DNA of 18,885 nucleotides from Polaribacter sp. (GTDB lineage: Bacteria; Bacteroidota; Bacteroidia; Flavobacteriales; Flavobacteriaceae), in NCBI GenBank assembly GCA_029245665.1, contig JAQWOW010000095.1, positions 1 through 18,885 on the forward strand. The letters run 5' to 3'. Made by a program: the position numbers and the translations under genes. Numbering within the stretch: position 1 is the first letter of the stretch; every line of letters begins with the position of its first letter. The notes beneath the pieces were generated by a model. It saw nothing but the letters and a program-made list of their open reading frames with translations, was not told the DNA's origin and ran no database searches. Positions 10,509 through 17,005 of this stretch are shown piece after piece.

Positions 10509-11291
10509 TTAAACTGTGATTTTTAAGCCATCATAGGCTAAAAAAACATTATTTGGTAATGATTTAGAAACCTCACTATGAAAACCTAACCTGTGACTTA
10601 TATGAGTAAAATACGCTTTCTTTGGACTAATTTCTAAAACAAAATCTAAAGCTTCTTGTAAATTAAAATGAGTTGGGTGCTCATCTATTCTTAATGCATT
10701 TACAATTAAAACCTCTAAATTTTGTAATTTTAATTTTTCTTTTTCAGAGACAGACTTTACATCTGTTAAATAAGCACAATCTGCAAATCGATAAGCTGTA
10801 ATTGGTAAATTACCATGAAAAACCTCTATGGGTATTACCTCTAGCCCTTTTACAAAAAAAGGAGCCTTATCTACAATTTGTGGTATTACACTTGGTGCTC
10901 CTGGATATTTATGTTCATTACTAAAAATGTATTCAAATCTTTTCTCTAAACTTTTTAAAGTTCTCTCATTTAAATAAATAGGCATCTCTCCTATTTTGTA
11001 ACAAAATGCTCTTAAATCATCTAGACCACCAATATGGTCTGCGTGTTCATGTGTAAAAAAAACGCCATTTAAAGAATGAACATTCTCTCTCAACATTTGT
11101 TGTCTAAAATCTAAACTACAATCTACAGTAAATGAAAAATCGCCCCAAGAAATCAAAATCGATGAACGTAATCTATTGTCTTTCAAGTCTTTAGACAAAC
11201 ATACAGGATCATTACTTGCAATCATCGGTATTCCTTGAGAGGTACCGGTTCCTAAAAAAGTGATATTAAGCTGTTTCTTGATTAAGTCCAT
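10509..11291 (-). CDS. PhnP-like metallo-beta-lactamase-fold hydrolase
   Basis: This 260-residue cytosolic protein has the metallo-beta-lactamase fold. The metal motif HEHADH (H81, H83, D85, H86) sits in FFTHEHADHIGGLDDLR. Further ligands are probably H159 (VFHG), D177 (YLTDVKS) and H230 or H233 (FTHISH). The opening LGTGTSQGIP is typical of the PhnP group of cyclic phosphodiesterases, related to RNase Z. PhnP from E. coli has a separate Cys-rich zinc site after this opening; here only one Cys (C31 in PVCLSKD) remains in that stretch, so that structural zinc site seems absent. No phosphonate (phn) genes are nearby, so a role in C-P lyase metabolism is not supported. The substrate is unknown, but a phosphodiester is likely. 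The gene is convergent with the LtaS-like gene and divergent from the 484-residue gene. Confidence 0.85.
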   Translation of the reverse strand: MDLIKKQLNITFLGTGTSQGIPMIASNDPVCLSKDLKDNRLRSSILISWGDFSFTVDCSLDFRQQMLRENVHSLNGVFFTHEHADHIGGLDDLRAFCYKIGEMPIYLNERTLKSLEKRFEYIFSNEHKYPGAPSVIPQIVDKAPFFVKGLEVIPIEVFHGNLPITAYRFADCAYLTDVKSVSEKEKLKLQNLEVLIVNALRIDEHPTHFNLQEALDFVLEISPKKAYFTHISHRLGFHSEVSKSLPNNVFLAYDGLKITV

Positions 11292-11296
11292 TGCAA

Positions 11297-11304
11297 CAAA
11301 AATA
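11297..11304 (-). promoter_or_regulatory. Possible -7 box of the PhnP-like gene, near-leaderless
   Basis: TATTTTTG on the minus strand ends only 5 nt before the ATG (TATTTTTG-TTGCA-ATG). If used, the transcript would begin at or next to the start codon. No TTG element is seen at the normal upstream distance. Confidence 0.35.
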
Positions 11305-11313
11305 AGATAAAAA

Positions 11314-11345
11314 TTGACTGATAGACCACTATTTTATTACATTTG
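11314..11345 (+). promoter_or_regulatory. Promoter of the 484-residue gene
   Basis: TTG (11314-11316), a 21-nt spacer and TACATTTG (11338-11345) match both Bacteroidetes elements. Predicted transcription start is near 11352, giving a leader of about 16 nt to the ATG at 11368. As no promoter is clear before the sigma gene, this one may also drive the sigma operon. Confidence 0.55.
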
Positions 11346-11367
11346 TTTAAATAAAAAATAATATTTA

Positions 11368-12822
11368 ATGGCAATTTCTTTAAAGGGAGATCAAAAAATT
11401 AGTAGTGTTCCTACAACTAAAAACAAAGCACTTAGAGTTAACCTAAACACTGATATCTACGGAACTTTTTCAGAAATTGGAGCAGGTCAAGAAACTGCTC
11501 GTAATTTCTTTAGATCAGGAGCCGCATCTGGAACAATTGCAAAAGCAATGAGTGCATATGATAAAGATTTTTCTGACGCTATCTATGGACTAGAAGAAGA
11601 CAAGCGATATGTTACACAGCCACGTTTAGAAAAAATGTTGGGTCATGAAATTAATTTAATGGAAGACCGTTTGAGTAGAGAAAAACATCCTAATAAATTA
11701 TTTTTCAGTTACGCAAATACGGTAACTACAATAGATTTTGCCAAGAAATTTAAAGGTCATGGGTGGGTAGGTATCCGTTTTCAGTTAGATCCTTTAGAAG
11801 GCTACAATGAAATTGTTTTACACTTGCGTTTTAAAGAAACAGATGCGAGATTACAACAGGAAACACTTGGTGTTCTTGGTGTGAACTTAATCTATGGAGC
11901 TTTTTATTTGAATGACAATCCAAAAGATTTAGTAAAATCTTTTTATGATAATTTAAATAATGATCAGTTGGAGATTGACATGATTAATTTCTCTGGACCC
12001 CGTTTTATGTATGTAGATAACCGTTTAATGAGCTTGCAATTAGTCAAAAATGGTATGACAAATGCAGTAATGTTTGGACCAGATGGAAACAATTTATTAC
12101 CCGCTCAAGTATTATATAAGAAAAACATATTAGCGCTTCGCGGAAGTTTCAGGCCTGTAACCAAGGTAAATATGGACATGTATGAAAAGTCTAAAAAAAT
12201 ATTTTTACAGGAAAAGAAAGTTGACGAAAATAAAACACAAGTTATCTTTGAAATAACCCTAAGCAACCTTACCTCAGAAGGCAAAATTAATGAACGTGAT
12301 TTTTTAGATAGGGCTGAGTTATTGTGTTCTCTGGGACAAAATGTTATGATCACTAGCTTTCAACAGTACTTTAAATTGGTAGAATATTTTAGTGAATTTA
12401 CGAAAGAAAGAATGGGGCTAACGATGGGAACCCAAAACCTTATTGAAATTTTTGACGAAAAATATTACAGAAATTTAAGTGGTGGAATCTTAGAAGCTTT
12501 TGGAAAATTATTTTACAGAGACTTGAAAGTATATATGTATCCGTATCATGATGCTATCTCCGGAGAATTCATAGATAGCGAAAGCTTGAAAGTTCATCCA
12601 AGAATGAAAGAATTGTATAAGTTTTTCAAAAACAACGGTAAACTTGTTAATATAGATGATTTTGATAAAGGAATTTTAGACATCTTCTCACGTACTGTAT
12701 TAAAAATGATTTTAAATGGTGAAAAAGGTTGGGAAGAGATGTTACCCGAAGGTATTTCAGATACGATAAAACAAAAGAGACTTTTTGGGTACTCAAGTTC
12801 AAGAGTTAAAAATAAGAAATAA
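11368..12822 (+). CDS. Conserved protein of unknown function (484 residues)
   Basis: I recognise this as a protein well conserved in Bacteroidetes (I also recall homologues in cyanobacteria) but know no function. Database labels such as TonB-dependent receptor or nicotinate-nucleotide adenylyltransferase, which I recall for such proteins, are not supported. There is no signal peptide, no plug or barrel, and no HxGH nucleotidyltransferase motif; the only similar string is GHGW near residue 131. The protein looks soluble and cytosolic. Strikingly conserved-looking blocks are IGAGQETARNFFRSGAASGT (37-56), AMSAYDKDFSDAIYG, HPNKLFFSYANTVTTIDFAK, VLGVNLIYGAFY, MFGPDGNNLLPA, ALRGSFRPVTKVN and FDEKYYRNLSGGILEAFGKL. 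The ATG start is well placed after a promoter at 11314-11345. The ECF sigma gene starts only 25 nt after its stop, so it may share a transcript with that signalling operon. Confidence 0.85.
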   Translation: MAISLKGDQKISSVPTTKNKALRVNLNTDIYGTFSEIGAGQETARNFFRSGAASGTIAKAMSAYDKDFSDAIYGLEEDKRYVTQPRLEKMLGHEINLMEDRLSREKHPNKLFFSYANTVTTIDFAKKFKGHGWVGIRFQLDPLEGYNEIVLHLRFKETDARLQQETLGVLGVNLIYGAFYLNDNPKDLVKSFYDNLNNDQLEIDMINFSGPRFMYVDNRLMSLQLVKNGMTNAVMFGPDGNNLLPAQVLYKKNILALRGSFRPVTKVNMDMYEKSKKIFLQEKKVDENKTQVIFEITLSNLTSEGKINERDFLDRAELLCSLGQNVMITSFQQYFKLVEYFSEFTKERMGLTMGTQNLIEIFDEKYYRNLSGGILEAFGKLFYRDLKVYMYPYHDAISGEFIDSESLKVHPRMKELYKFFKNNGKLVNIDDFDKGILDIFSRTVLKMILNGEKGWEEMLPEGISDTIKQKRLFGYSSSRVKNKK

Positions 12823-12847
12823 ATTTTCATGTTTTTAAGTTATAAAT

Positions 12848-13396
12848 TTGACGGATGAAGCGATACTCATAGAACAACTAAAAAATGTTCAAACTAAAGA
12901 AAGAGCGTATGTAGAATTAGTATCTCTCTACAAAGAACGCTTGTATTGGCACATTCGTAAAATTGTAATTTCTCATAGTGATGCAGACGATGTTTTGCAG
13001 AACACTTTCATTAAAGTATTTAAAAACATTGATAAATTTAACCAGAAAAGTAAATTATTTTCTTGGATGTATAGGATTGCAACAAACGAAGCGATCACTT
13101 TTATTAATAAAAGAGCAAAACAACGAAATCTAGATGTTTCTGATTATCAACTAGAACTGGCTTCTACTCTAGCCGATGACGATTTTTTTACTGGAAATGA
13201 AATTCAACTAATTTTACAAAAAGCAATAGCAACTTTACCTAAAAAGCAACGGCTAGTTTTTAATATGAAATATTTTGATGAATTAAAATATGAAGAAATA
13301 TCTGAAATATTAAGCACATCGGTCGGAGCGTTAAAATCCTCATATTTTCACGCAGTTAAAAAAATAGAAAGCTATATAAAAATGAAAACAAATTAA
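12848..13396 (+). CDS. ECF-type RNA polymerase sigma factor
   Basis: This 182-residue sigma-70 family protein of the extracytoplasmic function class would direct RNA polymerase to a stress or signal regulon. Region 2 spans about 23-90 (LYKERLYWHIRKIV, then DADDVLQNTFIKVF with the core-binding and -10 surfaces, then KLFSWMYRIATNEAITF). Region 4 spans about 120-178: LPKKQRLVFNMKYF and the helix-turn-helix YEEISEILSTSVGALKSSYFHA. There is no region 1 or 3, as expected for this class. The start is TTG; it is the only standard start downstream of the in-frame stop at 12836-12838 that keeps the normal N-terminus (TDEAILIEQLK). It leads a three-gene set with a membrane protein (13430) and a secreted protein (13986). 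Spacings of 33 and 10 nt suggest one transcript. Confidence 0.93.
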   Translation: MTDEAILIEQLKNVQTKERAYVELVSLYKERLYWHIRKIVISHSDADDVLQNTFIKVFKNIDKFNQKSKLFSWMYRIATNEAITFINKRAKQRNLDVSDYQLELASTLADDDFFTGNEIQLILQKAIATLPKKQRLVFNMKYFDELKYEEISEILSTSVGALKSSYFHAVKKIESYIKMKTN

Positions 13397-13429
13397 ACCT
13401 TTTAAAAACGGAAAGGTCTAAAAGATATC

Positions 13430-13975
13430 ATGTCAAATCATCTAAAAAATAGCGAAGAGTTTTTAAACTCAATATCTAGAAAAAAAAATGGGTTTTCTGT
13501 TCCTAAAAACTATTTTAATTCAATAGAAGAAGAAATTAATATAAAATTAGCTGAAGAACATTTTAAAAATAAAAGTGGCTTTGATATACCTAATACATAT
13601 TTTAAAGAATTTGAAGAAAATCTTTTAGTAAAGGTAGTATCACCATCGCCTGTCAATGAAACAAAAGTAATCTCTTTTAAAGAACGAATTTCAAAAATTA
13701 TTCCAACAACAGTAGCAGCTTCTGTTCTTTTATTTATTGGTTTAAATTCTTTTATTTTTGACAAAACTGAAGAACTAACTATTGACACTCTTACTGAAAA
13801 TGAGATTGAGTATTGGTTGAATAGTAGCGATATTTATTTAAATGACATTGCAATCGTTGAAGCAGAAAACATTTTAGAAGAAAACGATTTTTATTTTTCA
13901 TCAATAGGAGATGAAATAATTGAGGAATATATGTATTCTATTGATAACTCCTATCTATTATACGAACTAAATTAA
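13430..13975 (+). CDS. Predicted membrane anti-sigma factor
   Basis: A 181-residue protein with one membrane segment (about 90-110, IPTTVAASVLLFIGLNSFIF). The N-terminal 89 residues should be cytosolic and the last 71 periplasmic, which is the layout of a one-pass anti-sigma factor. I see no zinc motif (HxxxCxxC) of the classical ZAS domain. Instead the cytosolic part holds a repeated motif: GFSVPKNYFNSIEEEI at 21-36 and GFDIPNTYFKEFEENL at 50-65. The periplasmic tail is highly acidic, with about 20 Asp/Glu and a single Lys. The role is inferred from topology and from its place between the sigma gene and a secreted protein; similarity alone does not name it. The intergenic segment before it contains a small hairpin (ACCTTT 13398-13403 with AAAGGT 13412-13417) without a T tract. 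Confidence 0.7.
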   Translation: MSNHLKNSEEFLNSISRKKNGFSVPKNYFNSIEEEINIKLAEEHFKNKSGFDIPNTYFKEFEENLLVKVVSPSPVNETKVISFKERISKIIPTTVAASVLLFIGLNSFIFDKTEELTIDTLTENEIEYWLNSSDIYLNDIAIVEAENILEENDFYFSSIGDEIIEEYMYSIDNSYLLYELN

Positions 13976-13985
13976 ACCTAAAGTT

Positions 13986-14450
13986 ATGAAAAAACCAATA
14001 ATCATTACAAGTATTTTTCTTTTTTGTGTCTTATCTATATTTGGTCAGGTTAAAAAAGAAAGTAAAGAAAAAATTAGAACTCTTAAAATTGCCTACATAT
14101 CAAACCAATTAAATTTAACTCCTAATGAGGCTGAAAAATTTTGGCCAATTTATAATGCAAATGATAAAGAACAACATCTTCTTCGAATTAAATTTCGATC
14201 AGAAATAAAAAAGGCAACCATGGAAAAAGGGAATATTGATAAGCTTTCTGAAGAAAAAGCGGAAAAATTATTATTGTTAAAGTTAAAAAACGACAAGAAA
14301 ATTTATGAATCTAAAAAAGATTTTATAAATAAAATTCAAAAAATAATTTCCTATAAAAAAATTATTAAATTAAAATTAGCAGAAATAGAATTTGGAAGAA
14401 AAATAATGAATAAGTACAAAAAGGGAAATTCAAATAAACGAAAAAAATAA
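13986..14450 (+). CDS. Secreted basic helical protein, probable periplasmic sensor of the ECF sigma system
   Basis: A 154-residue protein with a clear signal peptide (MKKPIIITSIFLFCVLSIFG, cleavage probably after G20). The mature part is almost wholly helical and Lys-rich, with about 38 Lys/Arg against 17 Asp/Glu. IAYISNQLNLTPNEAEKFWP (36-55) is a motif I recognise in Bacteroidetes proteins labelled sensor of ECF-type sigma factor. They resemble Spy/CpxP/ZraP-like periplasmic proteins with an LTxxEAxxFWP pattern. It begins 10 nt after the anti-sigma gene, so the two are surely co-expressed. Likely role: binds the acidic periplasmic tail of the membrane protein and modulates release of the sigma factor, or acts as a chaperone in its regulon. 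No metal-binding His or Cys cluster is evident. The function is inferred. Confidence 0.75.
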   Translation: MKKPIIITSIFLFCVLSIFGQVKKESKEKIRTLKIAYISNQLNLTPNEAEKFWPIYNANDKEQHLLRIKFRSEIKKATMEKGNIDKLSEEKAEKLLLLKLKNDKKIYESKKDFINKIQKIISYKKIIKLKLAEIEFGRKIMNKYKKGNSNKRKK

Positions 14451-14470
14451 AGGGATATTTTGCTTAAAAA

Positions 14471-14668
14471 TTATTTAGGAAGTAAAGTCATACAAGAATA
14501 TAATTCTGGTTTATTTGCAATAAACTGCTGTAACCAAATTGATAACTCATCTATCTCATAAGGCAACAACCTATTTAATGCCTTTTCAACTTCCTTTTGA
14601 AACAAAACTGAGTTAAAGCTCACTTTCGTTAGTATCGTTTTAGTATACTCAAACATTTCTCTAGCCAT
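14471..14668 (-). CDS. Small conserved flavobacterial protein (65 residues)
   Basis: The protein begins MAREMFEYTKTILTKVSFNS and contains LFQKEVEKALNRLLPYEIDELSIWL. I recognise it as a small soluble protein found widely in Flavobacteriaceae, with no known function. It is mainly helical, has no signal peptide and no membrane segment. Its composition and ordered pattern look like a real gene and not a chance frame. It is convergent with the sigma operon (20-nt gap) and lies downstream of the terminator at 14743-14771, so it needs its own promoter; I could not find a good one in 14669-14742. Confidence 0.75.
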   Translation of the reverse strand: MAREMFEYTKTILTKVSFNSVLFQKEVEKALNRLLPYEIDELSIWLQQFIANKPELYSCMTLLPK

Positions 14669-14735
14669 TTATTATGGATTTTATTATACATATAAAACGT
14701 TTCATTCACGCTTTTAGTATTCCTACATAAATTTA

Positions 14736-14777
14736 ATAAAAAAACACCATCATTTGTTCAATGATGGTGTTAATTTT
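14736..14777 (-). terminator. Intrinsic terminator of the 86-residue gene
   Basis: A 12-bp perfect stem (AACACCATCATT 14743-14754 with its complement at 14760-14771) encloses a 5-nt loop. On the minus strand it is followed by a run of T (complement of the A run ending at 14742). It lies 25 nt past the stop of the 86-residue gene and may end the whole idi-to-86-residue minus-strand transcript. Confidence 0.9.
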
Positions 14778-14795
14778 TATGTAAAATTTAAAATA

Positions 14796-15056
14796 TTATA
14801 AGCTGTTAATCTTTTCAACTAAACTTTTAGCTTTTATTTCTAATTCTTGGTGAATAGCTTTAAAGTGAGTTTTTTTATTTTCTACTTTTTTATCGTTTAT
14901 TTTAGAAACTAAATTGTCAAAAATCTCAATTGCCTCATCGATAATTGCCTCTCCTTTTTCTGGTACATTTTTTAATATTGAAACGTCCAATGCATAGTCA
15001 ATAACATCCCCTAAAACGTAATTAATATCTTTTTTTAAGTTTTTTATACTTGCCAT
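14796..15056 (-). CDS. Small conserved helical protein (86 residues)
   Basis: The protein starts MASIKNLKKDINYVLGDVID and is predicted to be all helical and cytosolic. It contains GEAIIDEAIEIFDNLVSKIN and NKKTHFKAIHQELEIKAKSL. I recognise it as a small protein common in Flavobacteriaceae, with no known function. The heptad-like spacing of hydrophobics suggests a helical bundle. It lies 42 nt downstream of the HAD gene, with its own possible -7 box at 15081-15088, and ends at a strong terminator. It may therefore be expressed both alone and with the kdsB-HAD genes. Confidence 0.8.
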   Translation of the reverse strand: MASIKNLKKDINYVLGDVIDYALDVSILKNVPEKGEAIIDEAIEIFDNLVSKINDKKVENKKTHFKAIHQELEIKAKSLVEKINSL

Positions 15057-15080
15057 AACTTATTATAATTTTTAATGATG

Positions 15081-15088
15081 CAAATTTA
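15081..15088 (-). promoter_or_regulatory. Possible -7 box of the 86-residue gene
   Basis: TAAATTTG on the minus strand lies 24 nt before the ATG, between the HAD stop and the small gene. It is an exact TANNTTTG match in a 42-nt gap, but a TTG at the right upstream distance is missing. Confidence 0.38.
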
Positions 15089-15098
15089 GTTTATTTAT

Positions 15099-15800
15099 TT
15101 AAAATAGCGCTAAAACTTCTTTTATATTTGAAATGGTACAGTATTTAACTTTAGAAGAGAGATCTACTGTAACTTCCTCATGAACCCAAGTTGTGTGAAA
15201 AGGAACGTGAATTGCAGATGCACCTATTTGTACTAATGGTAAAACATCTGATTTTAATGAGTTTCCAATCATTAAAAGTTCGGACGGTTTTATATCCAAG
15301 TGATTCAACAACTTCAGATAATCGCTCTCCTTTTTGTCGGACATTACTTCTACGTGATGGAAATATTGTAACAAATTCGAGTTTTCTAATTTTCGTTCTT
15401 GATCTAACAAATCTCCTTTTGTAGCAACAATCAATTTGTATTTTCCTTGAAGGCTTCTTAACACCTCTTCAATTCCATCTAACAATTCTATAGGTTTATT
15501 TAACATGTCTTTACCTATGTTTAAAATTTCTTCTATTGTTTTTTGATGTACTTGATGATTCGAAATTTCTAAAGCACATTCTATCATAGAAAGTACAAAT
15601 CCCTTAATTCCGTATCCGTAATTTTTTAAATTTTTTATTTCTACTCTAAAAAGCTCACGATCAATTTTGTTTTCAGTCTCATACTTTGCTAATAATTTTG
15701 CAAATTCGTGTTCGGCATCTCTAAAATAAGTCTCATTTATCCATAGAGTATCATCAGCATCAAAAGCTATTACCTTTATTTCTTTACTAATTTTATTCAT
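15099..15800 (-). CDS. HAD-superfamily hydrolase with cap domain
   Basis: A 233-residue cytosolic phosphatase of the haloacid dehalogenase superfamily. Motif I is DADDT (nucleophile D14, acid/base D16), motif II is T127 in VATKGD, motif III is a Lys in SDKKESDY (K156 or K157), and motif IV is GNSLKSD (179-185, D185). A helical C1 cap lies between motifs I and II (about 20-105), as in phosphoglycolate phosphatase-like and YjjG-like enzymes. The substrate is not readable from sequence. It follows kdsB by 2 nt, so the two are translated together. That raises the question of KDO-8-phosphate phosphatase (KdsC), but KdsC is capless and about 180 residues, so this is not a typical KdsC. Confidence 0.88.
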   Translation of the reverse strand: MNKISKEIKVIAFDADDTLWINETYFRDAEHEFAKLLAKYETENKIDRELFRVEIKNLKNYGYGIKGFVLSMIECALEISNHQVHQKTIEEILNIGKDMLNKPIELLDGIEEVLRSLQGKYKLIVATKGDLLDQERKLENSNLLQYFHHVEVMSDKKESDYLKLLNHLDIKPSELLMIGNSLKSDVLPLVQIGASAIHVPFHTTWVHEEVTVDLSSKVKYCTISNIKEVLALF

Positions 15801-15802
15801 TT

Positions 15803-16534
15803 TTATTGATTTAAAAATCGAATGGCTTTTTCTAAATCTTCTGGAGTATCGATACCAACTGCTTCTACATTTGTTTCTACCATTTTAATTTTCTTACCTA
15901 TTTCTTGATACCGAATAGCCTCAATTTTTTCGCTGGCTTCTAAAGGTGTCATAGGAGTGTTATAAAAATCAATTAAGGCTTGCTTTCTGAAGGCGTATAC
16001 TCCTTTATGTTTGTAGTATTTTACAGGGTTATCTTGATCTCTTTGATAAGGAATTACACTTCTCGAAAAGTAAATAGCTAAGTTATTTACATCGGTAATA
16101 ACCTTTACAATATTTGGATTCTCGATCTCCTCTTTACTAGTAATTTGAACCTTCAAAGACGCTAAATCTATTTCTTTTTTTACATCACGTTTGAATACAT
16201 CTATCAATTTCGATAAAGAAATTTTGTCAATAAAAGGTTCGTCTCCCTGAACATTGATTACTACATCTGCATTAATATTTTCTACAGCTTCTGCAATTCT
16301 ATCAGAACCACATTCATGAACTTTTTTACTCATTATTGCTTTTCCACCAGCATTTACAATGGTTTCAGAAATAATATCTGAATCTGTTACAATGTATACC
16401 TCATCGAATAAATTTGTGTGCAATACCGCTTCATAAGTTCTCAAAACAACAGGTTTTCCTCCTAGATTTTTCATCAACTTACCAGGAAAACGAGCTGCAT
16501 TGTAACGTGCGGGAATCATAGCAATTACATTCAT
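15803..16534 (-). CDS. kdsB: 3-deoxy-manno-octulosonate cytidylyltransferase
   Basis: KdsB activates KDO with CTP to CMP-KDO, the donor for the inner core of lipopolysaccharide, in the cytosol. The 243 residues match the family. [13 protein letters not shown] (7-19) is the nucleotide-binding signature, with R10 and K19. GSDRIAEA (76-83) and VQGDEP (95-100, Mg ligand D98) are also diagnostic, as are YFSRSVIPY and the late [11 protein letters not shown]. The gene sits between the PTPS homologue (57 nt upstream) and the HAD gene (2 nt downstream). With the LptD fragment at the left edge it shows that this organism builds lipopolysaccharide. Confidence 0.96.
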   Translation of the reverse strand: MNVIAMIPARYNAARFPGKLMKNLGGKPVVLRTYEAVLHTNLFDEVYIVTDSDIISETIVNAGGKAIMSKKVHECGSDRIAEAVENINADVVINVQGDEPFIDKISLSKLIDVFKRDVKKEIDLASLKVQITSKEEIENPNIVKVITDVNNLAIYFSRSVIPYQRDQDNPVKYYKHKGVYAFRKQALIDFYNTPMTPLEASEKIEAIRYQEIGKKIKMVETNVEAVGIDTPEDLEKAIRFLNQ

Positions 16535-16591
16535 ATTTTTTTTTTAAAACTCTACTATTTTTATTTGTTAATTTTTATCTCAAAATACAAC

Positions 16592-17005
16592 CTATTCTCC
16601 TGAATAAGTAACAAAATTACGAGGTGTCTCATATAATTTGATCGACAATTCAAGGTCTTGAGATATCTTTTCTCGAAGTTTATTATAAATGACTACAGAT
16701 ATATTTTCTGCTGTTGGGTTCAGGTCTTTAAACTCTTCAAGCTCTATATTTAAATTTTTGTGATCAAAATAATCTTCAATTTCAGATTTTATCAATCCTC
16801 TTAAAATTGACAAATCCATGACAAATCCTGTTTCAGGATCTATTTCACCTTTTACGGAAACTATTAATTCATAATTGTGACCATGGTAATATGGATTATT
16901 GCATTTTCCAAAAACTTGTGAATTTTTTTCATCGGCCCATTCTTTTCTATACAATCTATGAGCTGAATTAAAATGGGCTTTTCTATGTACTGTTACTTTA
17001 GGCAT
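16592..17005 (-). CDS. 6-pyruvoyl-tetrahydropterin synthase / QueD family protein
   Basis: A 137-residue tunnel-fold enzyme acting on 7,8-dihydroneopterin triphosphate. Zinc ligands are H16 (NSAHRL), H41 and H43 (HGH), and the catalytic Cys is C35. The spacing is C-x5-HGH (GKCNNPYYHGHNY), which is the pattern of biopterin-type PTPS. QueD enzymes of queuosine synthesis normally have C-x3-HGH. The later DHKNLN and PTAENISVVIY motifs, with a Glu in KLYETPRNFV, complete the active site. The product could be 6-pyruvoyl-tetrahydropterin or 6-carboxy-tetrahydropterin; no queC, queE or queF is in the window to decide. It overlaps the 3' end of idi by 8 nt, so they are translationally coupled. Confidence 0.88.
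   Translation of the reverse strand: MPKVTVHRKAHFNSAHRLYRKEWADEKNSQVFGKCNNPYYHGHNYELIVSVKGEIDPETGFVMDLSILRGLIKSEIEDYFDHKNLNIELEEFKDLNPTAENISVVIYNKLREKISQDLELSIKLYETPRNFVTYSGE

Noticed and set aside
12843..12850. TAAATTTG matching a -7 box right at the sigma factor start
   Set aside because: Its last three bases are the TTG start codon itself, no TTG lies 17-23 nt upstream, and there is no later in-frame start that would keep region 2 complete. It is probably chance in AT-rich DNA.
12829..12858. ATG at 12829 as an alternative start or leader peptide before the sigma gene
   Set aside because: It is out of frame with the sigma gene and ends after nine codons, with no attenuator-like features.
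13398..13417. Hairpin ACCTTT/AAAGGT between sigma and anti-sigma genes as a terminator
   Set aside because: The stem is only 6 bp with an 8-nt loop and no T tract follows, so it is unlikely to stop transcription.
15099..15800. Calling the HAD gene kdsC because it follows kdsB
   Set aside because: KdsC enzymes are capless and about 180 residues; this one has a helical cap between motifs I and II and is 233 residues long.
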